DNA of 64,000 nt from Sclerurus mexicanus (taxonomy: Eukaryota; Chordata; Aves; Passeriformes; Furnariidae). Shown piece by piece: positions 22,850 through 35,035 of this stretch (position 1 is the stretch's first letter; the number at the start of each line of letters is the position of its first letter). Under the pieces are notes generated by a model that searched no databases, was not told the origin of the DNA, and was given only the letters and a program-made list of their open reading frames with translations. Made by a program: the position numbers and the translations under genes. The stretch lies in contig VWZF01001867.1 in assembly GCA_013396755.1 (NCBI GenBank), positions 444,155-508,154 on the forward strand, written 5' to 3'.

Positions 22850-23270
22850 GGATGAGGTGACTATATCAGTGGACAAGGGAGGGGTTACACAGATGTCATT
22901 TATATGGACTTTGGTAAAGCCTTTGATGTGATCCCCTACAACATTGTTCTCTGAATGGGAGGTGGATTTAATGAGTGGACTGTTACATGGATAAGAAATT
23001 GGTTGGGTGGTTGCATCCAGAGCATAATGGTCAAGGGCTCAGAGTCCTGATGGAAAATAGTGACAAGTGGTGTCCCTCAGGGGTCCGTATTTGTACCAGT
23101 GTTATTTAATATCTTCATTAATGACACAGAGGAGGGGATCAAGTGCAATTTGCAGATGACACCAAGCTGAGCGGTGTGGCTGACACACCTGAGGGAATGG
23201 ATGTCATCCAGAGGGACCCGGACAAACTCAAGAAGTGGGCCCATGGGAATCTTATGAGGTTCAACAAGAC
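22850..23270 (+). repeat. CR1 LINE fragment, reverse-transcriptase region
   Basis: The sequence encodes a degraded CR1 RT segment: 'ggtgtccctcaggggtccg' corresponds to GVPQGS, 'ttatttaatatcttcattaa' to LFNIFIND, and 'gatgacaccaagctgagcgg' to DDTKLSG. It lies head-on to the reverse CR1 to its left and is cut at its right end by the putative LTR. Confidence 0.85.
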
Positions 23271-23602
23271 TGTTATAGTTTAGATTCTCTTGTTAAATTT
23301 TCCCCATGCGATCATGAGGGGGTGCCTGCTGACAATGGCACTGCCATCTGTCTGCACGGCCTGGGGACCAGCCACGGAGGGGCAGGGAAGGCCATGGAGG
23401 AGACAGTTCCATGGGAACAGCGTGAGAACTGGGAAGAATAAAAGGGGGAGCCACTTTTGGCTTTCTCGCTCTCTGCCTGGTGAGCCTCACTGCCCACACA
23501 GACCTGGGAAGACCCCGCACCGCTTCTGCAGCAGCCCCACACTGGCACCCCCTACATTTGGGGTAATTAGTGCCAGTCTGGAACCTGTACGCTGGAAATA
23601 CA
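23271..23602 (+). mobile_element. Probable solo LTR of an endogenous retrovirus
   Basis: It is a GC-rich block with abrupt edges that starts TGTTATAG and interrupts the CR1 consensus. It contains AATAAA at 23437-23442 about half way, then a C/T-rich stretch as in an R-U5 region, and can end in CA at 23602. No flanking target-site duplication was found and no internal retroviral genes are present. Boundaries and family are uncertain. Confidence 0.45.
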
Positions 23603-26600
23603 GGAAGCTGCTGTAAATTACTCTGCTTTATTTGAAAACTAGACAGGAAATATTTGTTACCTAGACATCTGAAGCCATCTGAAAGTGTTTAATTTTGTCT
23701 GAATATTCAGCAAAATTGGATCCTTTGTCTTTTCAAAAAATGTATATTGTACAGATGTTTCTCTCAAGCCTTCTGTATGTTATCTAGTATTCCTCCTCTG
23801 CTTTTGTATGTTCACTTAGACTTACAGTCCTTGTTCTTGGGTTTTGCCCAAGAAAACACAATGACATTTCATAAATCTTATATTTTTTTACATGTAGAAC
23901 CATGACTTTGAACTTACCAGGTCCCAAAACAAGACATTTCCTAACTTGGAATCTGACATAACCATTTTTTCTCTCTGAGCCCTTTTATCTTTAAGCATGT
24001 GAGGACACACAGTGCTGCAAAGAGAGCAATCCCCTTATGTGGCATACGATTAAACATTTTATTATTCTTTTTAATATTTGCAACATTTAGCATGGAAACA
24101 CAGTTAGACATCTAAGCAGGCTGGATAAATAAGGTAAACAGACTCCTTGGATTACTCATTTATACTAGTCATAACTGTAATGAACATCAATATGTACTAA
24201 AAGTGAAGTTATATATAAAATACATACCTACTAGTATGATATTCAAACTTTGTAACACTGAAATAAGTATTATTTAATAAATGATTAATTCATACAAAAA
24301 TTTCAGTCTACACCTAATTAGGCTAATTATGTAATTAGGCTACATAAGACAACTTAATCACTTCAGATTGCAACAGGATGACACACATAATAAGGCTTTC
24401 TTTACATGTAACAATAAATGCAATAGATCTAAAAGTTTAATAAAGATACGGGAACACAAAGGTCAAACCTAAGAACCTGTATATCCTGTTTGCAATGGGG
24501 CAAACACCACCACACTATTTCATATTAAGTATAGCTTTAAAAGACATTTTTACGTGTGAATGTAACATGTTTTGATGACCAGATGCTCACTAAATAGCAA
24601 TGCTGAGGAAGCTGCCCTTTAGGAACAATTATTTGCATGTGTAATATGCACCTGCAAAGACTGTTAAACAATATAATTTCTCCTTCTATAAAACTAGAAA
24701 TAAATCTTAATTCTCTGTCAGTTACAAGTACTTTTAAATCTGTGTCTGCTGTAAAGTCTTTCAGAAGTCTGAGTGTTGCTGCAAAATCTCTGTGGTGTCT
24801 GAGAAGACATATGTGAAACAGTGTGTGGTGCTGGGAGATTACTCAACACCACCTCTTCCTCATCTGGAAGATACTATTTTTAGGCAGAAAAAATGTCATC
24901 AATCATATACTTTTGTATTCATTAGCAATTCATATTATTCAGTCAGAAGGACCAGTGACTTTAAAACACATCCTTGCAAATTAAAATATCTGAATTAAAT
25001 GCAAAACATTTGTCTTATTTAAGCCCAGGAAGCACAAATAGAATATTGACTCTAGCTTTCCTCCATATTTGCCAAATGCTAAAACTTAAAGATCACCACC
25101 ATTAAACAACCTAAGTATTTGTATTACTTTATAGATACATAATTTTTATCAACAGTATGGTATTTTTGTGTAAAAAATACTCATAAATTTGTTGTAAGAG
25201 TTTTTATGTTTCTTACCATTAGTGTATTAATGCCCAACCTTTAAACATCAACAAACATACTACACTTTGAGTTCTTGGAGTTTTAGTAAGGGTGATTATT
25301 TTTAAGTGTTGTAAAGTACTGGATTCTGAAATATGGTCAGATAAGAATATGTAAAAAAGCCAGTTTCAGTCTGGCTATAAGCTAACATAGTTAGCTTTGG
25401 TGTTACATGATGTGAAGAACATGCAATGTGAGTTGGTGCTAATACACAAAACCCTCCCAGGTCCCCCTGTTGCAGTGCCTGATACTTGAGCAGTCTGCCA
25501 GATAGACACTCTTTTCATACCAGTGTGAGAAAACTGAATGTAATGGCACTACTTGACTCCTCAATCCATGAAAACATCTCTGTTTTCTCTAGGGTCTTTT
25601 CAAGCCCTTTCTCCGGGGATCTGTTGAGATTCAACATGGTCTGAGAGACCTGACTTTCCTCCTGGAAGTCTCATGGGACTTGATTTCCAACGAGGTGACC
25701 TACAATCCCTTCCCATATAAACCAGAAAGAAAGTGCTTTCTGATAACCCCTTTCACTGGTCCTCAGTGAAACGGATTAACAGAAGTGAAGCCTATGTGAC
25801 CCAGGTTGGCTCTGGGAACTTCTGAAGGGGGAAATGACCCTCTGTGGAGACCAGGGAAACTTCACTCAGCTGCATGGGCTCAGTAAGTGGTGGGGTTGTG
25901 CCTCTTTAATCCCAGATTTATGGATATATCAGACTATATATATGGCTGGGATAATCCACTGCCTGTAGTGAGTGAACAGCAAGGGAGTGATGTGTCTAGT
26001 CTCACATTGCTCTGCTTTCTTCTACTGCAGAGATCACATGCATGCCTACAGCTGGGTCAGGCGAGAGTAAAACTTTATAGAAATTCAGGGAAGGACTGAA
26101 TTCAGCCTGTGGTTTGATAATAAGATACTGAACACCAGCATTTCCCTAAAATACCTGATGAATTAAAAAGGTACTTGTTGCGAATATCAACTGGTAAGGG
26201 TAAGAGTGGCAACAAAAGAGGGACAAAAATATCTGAATTAGTTCTAGCTGTGCTAAAATACAAACTGGAAATTCCGTCAAGCCTACAGGGCAGGTATCGG
26301 TGCAGGCTGTGCCTCCCAGATTTCACTGACATCTTTCACACCCTGCAGCAGAGCAGGGCTGCTGAGCAGCTCACCACTGCAGCAGCTCCAGGAAGCAGCT
26401 AATGGCAGCTCGCAGAGGATGCTGATAAGGCTGATTGCACACGCTGTTAGAAGCCTTGCTGTCCTACTCAGTGCTAAGCAACAAGACACCACTGTGCTTG
26501 GAGTTCAGGCTGATTATTTTAAAATGGTTTAACTTGGTTGCTGAATATACTTCTACTGACAGCAGAGCCCAGCTCCTTGACCTGATCCCTACTGTGGCTG

Positions 26601-27082
26601 ACTTTGGCTCTGTGCCTGCTGCAGAGGAGCAGCCACCAGTTTAGTGAGTGCAGTTAGTCAGACATCCAGGTTCTAGGAATTATTTGTGCGTCCTAGTCCA
26701 TACATGGAGTTAGCTGTCCATGAGGACTGACCTGAATTTCAGATTCAGCCTCTTAGAGCGCAGCCTGCTTTCTCTGGTCCTCAGTCCAAAGGTGTTTTGA
26801 TTTTATCAAAAAAGCCAAATAAACACTGCCATTACTTTTGACCTTTCCTACACTTGACCTATAGTTACATCAATAAAGAGATTTTAAAGCTATTTAAAAT
26901 GCCTACCTGAACCTGTTATGAACATCTAGTACAGTCAGTTTCTAAACTGAGCTAAGGAAGTAAGTGTGTTATTTAGGGATAGGATCCCAGCATGACTGCA
27001 TAAATAAACACAAAGACAATTTATGGGATGTAACAGAACAAGCATTTCTAAAGCTGCAGAAAACTTAATATAATGCTTTTAC
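23603..27082. other. Non-coding interval within the relic gene
   Basis: AT-rich to about 25.4 kb. There is a higher-GC stretch from about 25.6 to 26.7 kb, with a CAG/CTG-rich patch at 26340-26430. No exon relic or repeat family was recognised. Confidence 0.5.
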
Positions 27083-27159
27083 CTGTCTCAGAATCGCTTT
27101 GAATACTCTGGATCGAAGCATCATTGTAAGGATTTCTTCAGCATTGCTAATGTGAAATC
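27083..27159 (-). pseudogene. Relic of ABCB TMD2 exon (GFTFGKAGEILT..MLRQ)
   Basis: It matches the intact exon at 53145-53222. EEILTMMLRS and VFKAILRQ remain readable and the donor CAG|GT is kept. One base is missing relative to the intact exon (77 against 78 nt), which breaks the frame near the start. The acceptor AG has become AA, though an AG exists one base later. Confidence 0.9.
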
Positions 27160-28456
27160 TTGTTTGAGGAAAACAGAAGAAGCTTTTCTATTAGCTAATC
27201 ACATTTTTGTCTTTTTTTTTCAGATAAATAAAGTGACTGCATAAAATATTAAAAATGTTATTACAAAGTAAAGAATATTGTAGCTGTAACTGAGGTTTTC
27301 CCCCAATATATATCTTCTGCCCTTTGTGAGATTTTCCACGATGGACTGACTTTGAGACACCTACTGAAAGATTGCAACTGCATAGCAGGGATGTTTCCTA
27401 TTAGTTTTTGCATTAAAAGCTGAATATAACACCAACAGAATACTCCTTTCCCAAACAGTTCTTCGGAAGGCAACACCTTGTCTTGGGTTAAAGACAATGT
27501 TGCCAGAGAAGCAGAACCTTAGATGGAATAGAGAGCCTTCCTTCCAGGACTTAATGTAAATTTAAAAATAGAGACTTACGAGGAAGGAATGGAAACACAG
27601 TAATAATTTTTACTAAAAAAAAAACCAAAAGGCAAACCCAAAAATAAAACAACAAACACACAATGACACAGAAGGACTATCTCCCAGAAAATCAATTCTG
27701 TGTTGCTGAGCCAGCAACTGTGCTTTCCTTCATGACATGTCATATGGACACAGAAGCACACAAAAGCATATACTCTCACACTCAGTTTGTCTTTCAGCTG
27801 CCCTGTCAAACCTTAATAATATTCCGCACTCTATAATTATTATTACCTTCTCAAAAAAAATAGCATGTTCTGACAGAAAATGCTAGGAAATTCCCATCAG
27901 TATATATAAAGTATCACTCGCTTGAGAAGGTAACTTCATTTTCTAACACCATAAATTCAGGTTTACAGAAGTTCTCTCTATAATGAAAGGTCTACTCAGA
28001 AGTGTTTTCTCATGTAACTTTCGTCTTGTTGCTTTTGCATTGCTTTGTGTCACTTGCTATCTTCTGAAAGGCTATGGCTGAGCACAGTGGGCAAGACAGA
28101 GCAAGGCTCCACTTTCAGGCTCACCTCTGCTCCTGCTGACATACTGCCCTCTCTAAAGGGAAAAGGCTGAAGCACATTCAGGGAGTTCAATGGAGAACCT
28201 CTCCTCAATCAGCATTTTTGAGCTGATCTGGTTGAGGATGTGCAATTTGCGTTACTGCTCTCTCAGACACTGAGAAGACATTTTGCATTCTCAAAGCAAG
28301 GAGCTTTGCCCAATCCTCACCTTTGCAGTGCATATTTAAAAATAAGTATAATGTTATTGGTTCATGATAAAGGGCATTAGGAAACAATGACAAAAGGTAA
28401 AACAAACAGTTGTTTCTTTGTTTTAGACTCATCCCTATAATGTCTATAATGATGAT
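27160..28456. other. Non-coding interval within the relic gene
   Basis: The TMD2 exon that should lie here (equivalent to 54454-54558) was searched for by eye and not found. No other feature. Confidence 0.5.
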
Positions 28457-28557
28457 TCAAAATATGTGTTGCAAGGCTCCATTTAAATATGCACTAACAA
28501 AGTCCAACCATTCAGTTTTATTCAATTTCATAATTTTGAAAAACAAAACTGGAAGTA
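28457..28557 (-). pseudogene. Relic of ABCB first TMD2 exon
   Basis: On the plus strand, 'ccattcagttttattcaatt' and 'tcataattttgaaaaacaaa' match 54963-55005 of the intact exon (reverse of FLKIMKLNKTEW). To the left, 'gcaaggctccatttaaatat' matches its middle after internal deletions. The reading frame is lost. Confidence 0.8.
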
Positions 28558-29196
28558 CACTTTCATTCTAAAATAAAAAGATTGCATCAGGACAAATACA
28601 ATACATTAATGGAGGGAAATGAGGGACTTGTATGTTCTTTATCATATGCTCCTTATCCCATATTCCATGTTGGGAAACCCAAATCTACTTGATCTTAAAA
28701 AACTATACTAATTAACTGCAGAAGTTCTTACTGATATTCAGTATTAATAACATAAAAGAACAAGGAAAAGACCAATGAATGCTATATAAATATGCCATTA
28801 CTTCCAATAATAAGTTTTTGCCTTTCCCTGAAAGGATTAGTCACAAATCCCACTTACCTTTCATGTGACTATCCAGAAAAAGTTGAGAATATAAACCACT
28901 TCCTGCATTTGATGGACTGATGAAGAACAGTTCCTTATGTGTTGCTGAATATGATCTCTCACAAGTTTAGGTCCTTAGACAGCTTGATAATTATACCTTA
29001 ATTTTCAGGAATCTATTTGCTAACACAGACATTTTAGACAATAGATATCAAAACATTAGACAAAAATAGTTATTATTATCTACTCAGGGTGTGTTGAGCT
29101 GCATGACTAATTACATAGTTTTGGCTTTGTTCTATCATTAAATGAATTAATTATACCATATAACCATGTACTGTGTTGTATCACAAGAAGTTGAGT
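28558..29196. other. Non-coding interval within the relic gene
   Basis: AT-rich. The linker exon expected in this area was not recognised. Confidence 0.4.
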
Positions 29197-29728
29197 TGAA
29201 GCAGGTTGAGGAAAGTGATTCTCCTCTTCTACTCCATTCTTGTGAGAAGCCACCTGGGGTATTGAATCTAGTTCTGGGGCCCCAACATAAGAAGGATACA
29301 GACATGTTGGAGGAAGTCCAGAGGAGAGCCATGAAGATGATCAGAGGGCTGGAGCACCTCTCATATGAAAAGAGACTGAGATAGTTGGGACTGTTCAGCC
29401 TGGAGAAGAGGAGGCTCCAAGAAGACCTTATTGCAGCCTTCCAATACCTAAAGGGAGATGACTAGAAAGATGGGGAGGGGTTTTTATAAGGGAATGTAGT
29501 GATGGGATGAGGGGTAACAGTTTTAAACTGAAAGAGGATATATTTAGATTAGCTATTAAGAATAGATCTGTGTGGGTCATGAGGCACTGGAACACCTGGT
29601 TGGATGGGGTTCTGAGCAATCTGGTTAGTGAAAGGTGTCCTGCCCATGACAGGGGGGTTGGAACTAGTTGATCTTTGAGGTCCCTTCAAACCCAAACCAT
29701 TCTGTGATTCTATGATTCTATCTTGTCC
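29197..29728 (+). repeat. CR1 LINE 3' end
   Basis: It runs through the CR1 landmarks 'gaggaagtccagaggagagc', 'ctgttcagcctggagaagag' and 'aggtcccttcaaacccaaac', and ends in the tail 'attctgtgattctatgattc'. The tail fixes the orientation. Confidence 0.92.
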
Positions 29729-29889
29729 TGTACTTTCAAATGATGATCAATAAAAGCTACAAATCCTATCAATTAGAATGAAGCTTATTAAGAACTGAGT
29801 CATTTTACAAAGCCAAATAAACTACTGCATTTCATTGTCTTCTCTACATTCAGTGAAAAACTTGCCATTACACTAACACTCATAAGAGG

Positions 29890-29906
29890 GGTGTGTGTGT
29901 GTGTGA
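29890..29906. repeat. (GT)n microsatellite
   Basis: A short perfect GT run. Confidence 0.8.
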
Positions 29907-30284
29907 TTTAGCCACAGAGATTTTTGTTATTTTTCTTTTTGTATTATGTTAAACTGTTCTGAAAATATACAGGAGAATTAACTGAGTTAATTGAAGAGAT
30001 ACACCAGAAAGTCTCTTTAAAATGCAAAAATTATATAAAAGAATCAGAAAGCCAACAAGAGGGACCTTTAACATATGGAGGCAGACAAGAAGAATAGCAG
30101 CAAAACTTTCACTTATTTCAAAGTTAAGACCTGAGAGAAACTTCTTGAGAAATTCAGGAGAGAGCGTGGGAGACAATGGAAGTGTTCAAGATAAACCATG
30201 TCTGAATGACAAACCTTCAGGACTCTGAGTCACAAAGATGCTGCTGATTTGCAAAAGTACTTGCATAAAAGAGTTTGAGTTTTC

Positions 30285-30475
30285 ACAATGAGGGTGGGAG
30301 GCACTGGAGCAGATAACTTGAGGAGGGTGTGGAGTCTTCAGCTTTGAAGGTATTCCAAACCCAGGACACAGCCCTGAGCACCCTGCCCTGGCCTCAGAGT
30401 CCACCCTGCATGCAGCAGAGGTTGGACTAGATGGTCACCTCCAATCTGAGCCATTTCTTAATGCTATGATGTGGA
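30285..30475 (+). repeat. CR1 LINE 3'-end fragment
   Basis: 'ggcactggagcagataactt', 'cctgagcaccctgccctggc' and 'ggttggactagatggtcacc' mark the CR1 3' UTR. Confidence 0.8.
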
Positions 30476-30813
30476 AAAGTAGCCTGAGAAGCAATGAGCT
30501 CCAGAATATTTTTGCCACAGTCTTCATTTATACCTTCTCATATACTTTATTTTTAATGTCATACATTTAAAGAAATTTCTTTACTTAGAATTCCTGTAAT
30601 TCATAACTTTGAATTAAACTGGAGTATTTTACTTCATATGAATTTTTATTAATCCGAAGTTTAGCCCTCTTCAGGGAAGCTTTTTTCCACTGGAGTTTCT
30701 TCACAGTAAAACCACTGCAAAGCTGGAAATACCTTTTGGAGTGATTCAATCCAGTTAGATCAATAGGACATAGTATGATAAAAGCTATGATAAAAGTTTC
30801 AGGAAGAAGCTAC

Positions 30814-30968
30814 CTGCATATCAACAAGCTTGTGGTAAATTCCATTCTGTTCTATTCACTCACTGTGAACCTGTTGTTCTGTGATGGCACCATTTTCAAT
30901 TGCAGCAGTAAGATCTGCATTTTGCACCATTTTGAACCATAGAGCTACGTGTAGCATTCTTTCCTGGC
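30814..30968 (-). pseudogene. Relic of ABCB NBD1 C-terminal exon
   Basis: It matches the intact exon at 57586-57747. In frame it reads VQNADLTAAIENGAITEQQ, VHSE, then TGA (30856-30858), then IEQNGIYHKLVDMQ before a kept GT donor. The acceptor AG (30969-30970) is kept. The exon is 155 nt against 162, so a 7-nt loss shifts the frame and deletes the H-loop AHRLST. Confidence 0.9.
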
Positions 30969-33096
30969 CTTGAAACAGTGAAGCGATGGCTTCCCATTAA
31001 TATTGCAAGGTACCTATAAAATTTCCTGTCTTCATATTAGAGTTGAAAAAAAATATTCTAATTTTCCTAGGAAATTAAGTTCTAATAAAGATCAAAATTG
31101 TCAGCTGGGAAATTTTGAATTTCATAGTATTTTTCAGCTCCTTCAAGATAAACTAAAGCAAAAAAAGTAACTTAGAATATATACAGTGAAACATTTTCTT
31201 TGAAATGATAAGTTAAAGTACTCTGTTTATTTTTATGTACTATTCCTTTGAGATTGTCCTTTCAATACTCTCCCAGGTTATGTGTCCAGATTTCACTTGA
31301 AAAAGGTTGTCTACCATTAAGCGTGTCAGTGATAATTCTATTTAAAAAAATTCCACAAAAATAAAAAATTAATCAGCAATTTTGCTTGCCCTAAATTACT
31401 CATTTGAATTAGTTGAAAATACTTATCTATACTTGTACTTAAAATCATATTTCTATTAGTCGTCTTGTTTTTTCTATTGTTTTAATTACTTGCAAATAAT
31501 AAATCCTACAAGTACGTAGTTTGACAGGGCAAAGATGTGTTTACAGTCCCATTGTGAGAGTGTGCACTGGGATAGCTTTGTGTTAATATCTAATGAATAT
31601 CTATTAATAACTAATGATACAAAAATCCAAGCTTTATATCATTCAGTTTAAAAATCTTTACTGAATATTTTGAACTACTAGCATAAAAGTGGCTTAATAA
31701 CTGTTTTACAATTAGGAAATAGAAAAGAAAATTATAATCTGTGGAATATTCTCCACAAATTTCCAGCTAGACCAGATATCTTTATATTGTCCTATGTTTT
31801 TAAGAGCTGGAAATGACAGACATTCACCCTGTAAAAAAATGTCTGAAATTACACTAAAAATCACATCAAAATGCAGAAGAAAATGAAGTTAAGGTCCTTC
31901 ATTAAAAAAGCAGAATGCCCCATCATATAAACTAAACAGAGATTCATCAGAGGTTTGTTAAACCCTGCAGGAAAAAGTGGTCTAGTCTACACTGGATGTA
32001 AACCGTGCAGGGAGGTACGTGCTCAGCACAGCAGGGAAAAGAAAAATTAGGCAAGAGGAGGACAAATCAATACCTGGCACACAACAGCTTAGCTTTGTCT
32101 TGCTTAACGTCAGCAATCAGAGATAGTCTAGTCTGAGCAAGTCTTTCTGGCATGCTCTGCCAGAAATGTCAACAGGACTATGTCATATGTCATGTTTTAA
32201 CGCTATGTGGGGGAGGTGAGAGGCTAAGTAACTTGTTTAAACTAGCTGTGTATATTTTATATTGCAGCACTTAGTTGGGCATCCCACCAAATATGTCTCA
32301 ATCAGCAGTTGTCTGTCCTCCTGTCTCTGGGATTCACTTTCCAGGTCACGGGTTAGGAGAAAGATCCCTGCGTGTGACAGCTAGCACAGTGTCACAGAGT
32401 ACTGTGGATTATCAGGACTAGTGGACAAAGAGTCTACCTCTTCCTGAAATTAGTGGCAATTAAGTGTGCAAGTAAACATTAGGGACTAAAAGATCTTTGG
32501 TGATGACAGGGCAGATCATGTATTTCTCCTGGGACAGAACAGCATATGGCAGAAAAATGTTTTCTGTAGAGATTGTCCATAGAGAAACTGTGACCATTTC
32601 TGCAAATGTTAATGCAATGGTGTGCATTTGTCTTGACCCAGAGCACGGGTATAGATGCATAGTGAGAGAAAGAAACAGAGGTGGGAAAAAACCAACGAAC
32701 ATCATTGGATCAGACTGAGAAACAGGTAGAACTATTTTGTAAGGGGTTCATAGACTTGCTTAGAGCAGACAAGAAGAAATACAGGATTTGCTATTATTTT
32801 CAACTCTGTGTGGTTTGTAAGTTATGTCTAGACAGCACTCAACATGTAGCAGTGGCTCTTGAAGACTCCCTCGAGTTGTTTTTCAATTACTTTGCTGCGT
32901 GTTAATAAGAACATGGCCCACAGGGATCCCCAAACCGCTTGGGAATATTTAGCTCTTAGTAGAGGCTGAGCTCTCCAGTGCTCTGAAGACTAGAGCTTGT
33001 TTGGAGAAGTCTGCTGCTGTTCAGTCCTACCCATAACATTATTAACTGAATTCCACGGGCACTTACAAAAGCACTTCAACACTGATCAATACTGAC
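30969..33096. other. Non-coding interval within the relic gene
   Basis: AT-rich intron-like DNA. Short open frames near 32.5-32.9 kb match nothing known to me. Confidence 0.5.
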
Positions 33097-33183
33097 TTTG
33101 CCCGATGTTGTCTTCACAACTGATTCAGTATCCAAAGCTGATGTTACCTCATTAAGCAGAAGCATTTTAGGATTGTGAACCGT
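33097..33183 (-). pseudogene. Relic of ABCB NBD1 Walker B exon (3' part)
   Basis: The minus strand reads NPKMLLLNEVTSALDTES, VVKTTSGK, then a kept GT donor, against NPKILLLDEATSALDTESES, VVQAALDK in the intact exon at 59898-60068. The Walker B aspartate is Asn, six bases are deleted in frame, and the 5' part with LSGGQ is not recognisable. Confidence 0.88.
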
Positions 33184-35035
33184 ATAAAAATTGGAAAGTA
33201 TCAAAGAAGGTCGAGGCATATGATGCTTATATCGAAAAGAAAGCAATGCCCACGGAAAAATTGGCTGAAATAGCCTGTTTGATAGCAATCTGTTTGACTT
33301 TTTTTTTGTATCTAAAAGGAAAAAACTCAAGCACAAAAAAAACCCCAGAACATATCAGAAATTACCTCTTCTTTCATTGTGTATATGAATAAATTTCCCA
33401 TGAAATATATTGAAGATGGATAAAATATGTTTGTGCACAGTAATCCAAGCCCAAGAAAGATCTTGCTAGTAGAAGAAAATGGAATGACTGCCTTTCATCT
33501 TGTGATATACTGAGCAATTTTATGTTAATGTAATCACAGATGAACACACAGAGAAAGGGTCTGCAACAATGGTTTTTCATTTCATGGGTCTTAGATATTA
33601 CAAAGCATTGAGATGATAATTGCACCAGGAATTACTTTGAAACTCTAGTTCAACCTCAACTTTCAGTACAAAAAGAACCCACAAAAGCACATAGTGCCCA
33701 AAGCAGGGTGACCAAAGTGAATTAGGATATTTTAATGACCACATCTGACCTGAAATGGAAAACACTAGGGAAAGAATGTGCTTCTCATGTTGATCATGAA
33801 CTCTTTATTTTAGGGTATTGAATAAACTGTCAAACGTAACCGTGGTTCAAGTAACAAAGACTTTTAGTGATTATTTCAAATTGTCGATAGAGCCACAGGA
33901 CTGAAAAGTTATAACAGAAACAGTAACCTGAGAAACTGAAAACTTTTATCTTGGCAAAAACAACAAGGGAAGCTTGCAAACAAATCCTGAAGAAAATAAT
34001 AAAATCTGAAATAAATGGCAATAAATTTAATCTTAAAAAAAACCATTATGTCATAAGTTATGAAAGTGAAGAACTAACCCTATTACTTTTCCTTAGTACT
34101 ACTTTTTCTAGAGAGGCTGGACCCAGTAAAGCTAATCCATTGGGACTTCATTTATGCCAACTAATGCCAATTTATCCCAAAGCCATGAGATATATTATTA
34201 AACACTAGTTGTGAAGTAATAAAGGAACAGTAAAGAACAGTTTGAAGTGGTGTTCAGCAGGGAAATGTAGTACTCAAGGGAGTTGGCAACATTAATTCTT
34301 CAGTTGGTCTTGGGATTTATTGTTTTTACTTAAATTACTGACTTGGGCATGTAAACAATAGTCATGATAATGAAACTTTCTGGATACAAAACCGAGAGGA
34401 TCACTACAGAGAACCAATGAGAGGACCAGGACAAAGGAATACCAGAATATCTTACAGAATTAGATACATAATGTTGGGGGGTAGCAGGAAGAGCAGCAGA
34501 TGAGCCATAAGGGTATGAAATACAGTAAGACAAAATTAAAGAAAAATATGACTAGTGAAATGGCAAACCAATACTGTATGAGAAAACTAAAATAACTCAA
34601 CTTGTTTGGCCTAGCAAAATGTAATGAGATGAGAGTCTATCATTTATTTCTATAAACAGCATATGAAAGTAAACCCACAGAGGAAAGTACTAAAGCATAT
34701 ATATTAGTATAGAGCTGTTATCTTCCTTTCCTATATTTTGTGCCTGAAGCATCTGAATTGTGAAATAATAACTTGGAGGGAGGAGCCTTCCATCTTTCTA
34801 CCCCAGGAGGGCTCCCTGCCCCTTAGCAGACATTTTTGTCTTGTTAAACTGAAGACGGTAACCTCAGTCTGTTGGCTGGCATCCAACTGGACAGTTTGTC
34901 AGTTGTTTATCATCTCTGAAACTGAAGTCAGTGGGCAAAAACACTTGAAAATGTTGAAATTATTCCTCCTGAATCAGCTGCAATATTTCTTACTGATGTG
35001 TGAAGCTTAACATTTGCAGTATGCTTTGAGTATTT
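33184..35035. other. Intergenic, no recognised feature
   Basis: AT-rich. No 5' exons of the relic gene were found here. Confidence 0.5.

Larger units (their letters stand above)
18962..33183 (-). pseudogene. Decayed ABCB1/ABCB4-type transporter gene (unprocessed pseudogene)
   Basis: Six separate segments on the minus strand match exons of the intact P-glycoprotein gene at 42833-63195. They lie in the same order and orientation: 33097-33183 (NBD1 Walker B), 30814-30968 (NBD1 end), 28457-28557 (start of TMD2), 27083-27159 and 20483-20594 (TMD2), and 18962-19159 (last exon). They are separated by intron-like DNA and several keep splice dinucleotides, so this is a duplicated gene and not a processed copy. 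It carries stop codons (30856-30858, 20565-20567), a frameshift, lost splice sites and a Walker B Asp-to-Asn change. Five exons expected between 19.2 and 20.5 kb are absent, with a CR1 fragment in their place. It cannot encode a transporter. Its place next to convergent CROT corresponds to mammalian ABCB4. Confidence 0.85.

Noticed and set aside
32460..32905. Overlapping open frames of 73-81 codons on both strands
   Set aside because: No known domain, no splice context and composition like the surrounding introns.
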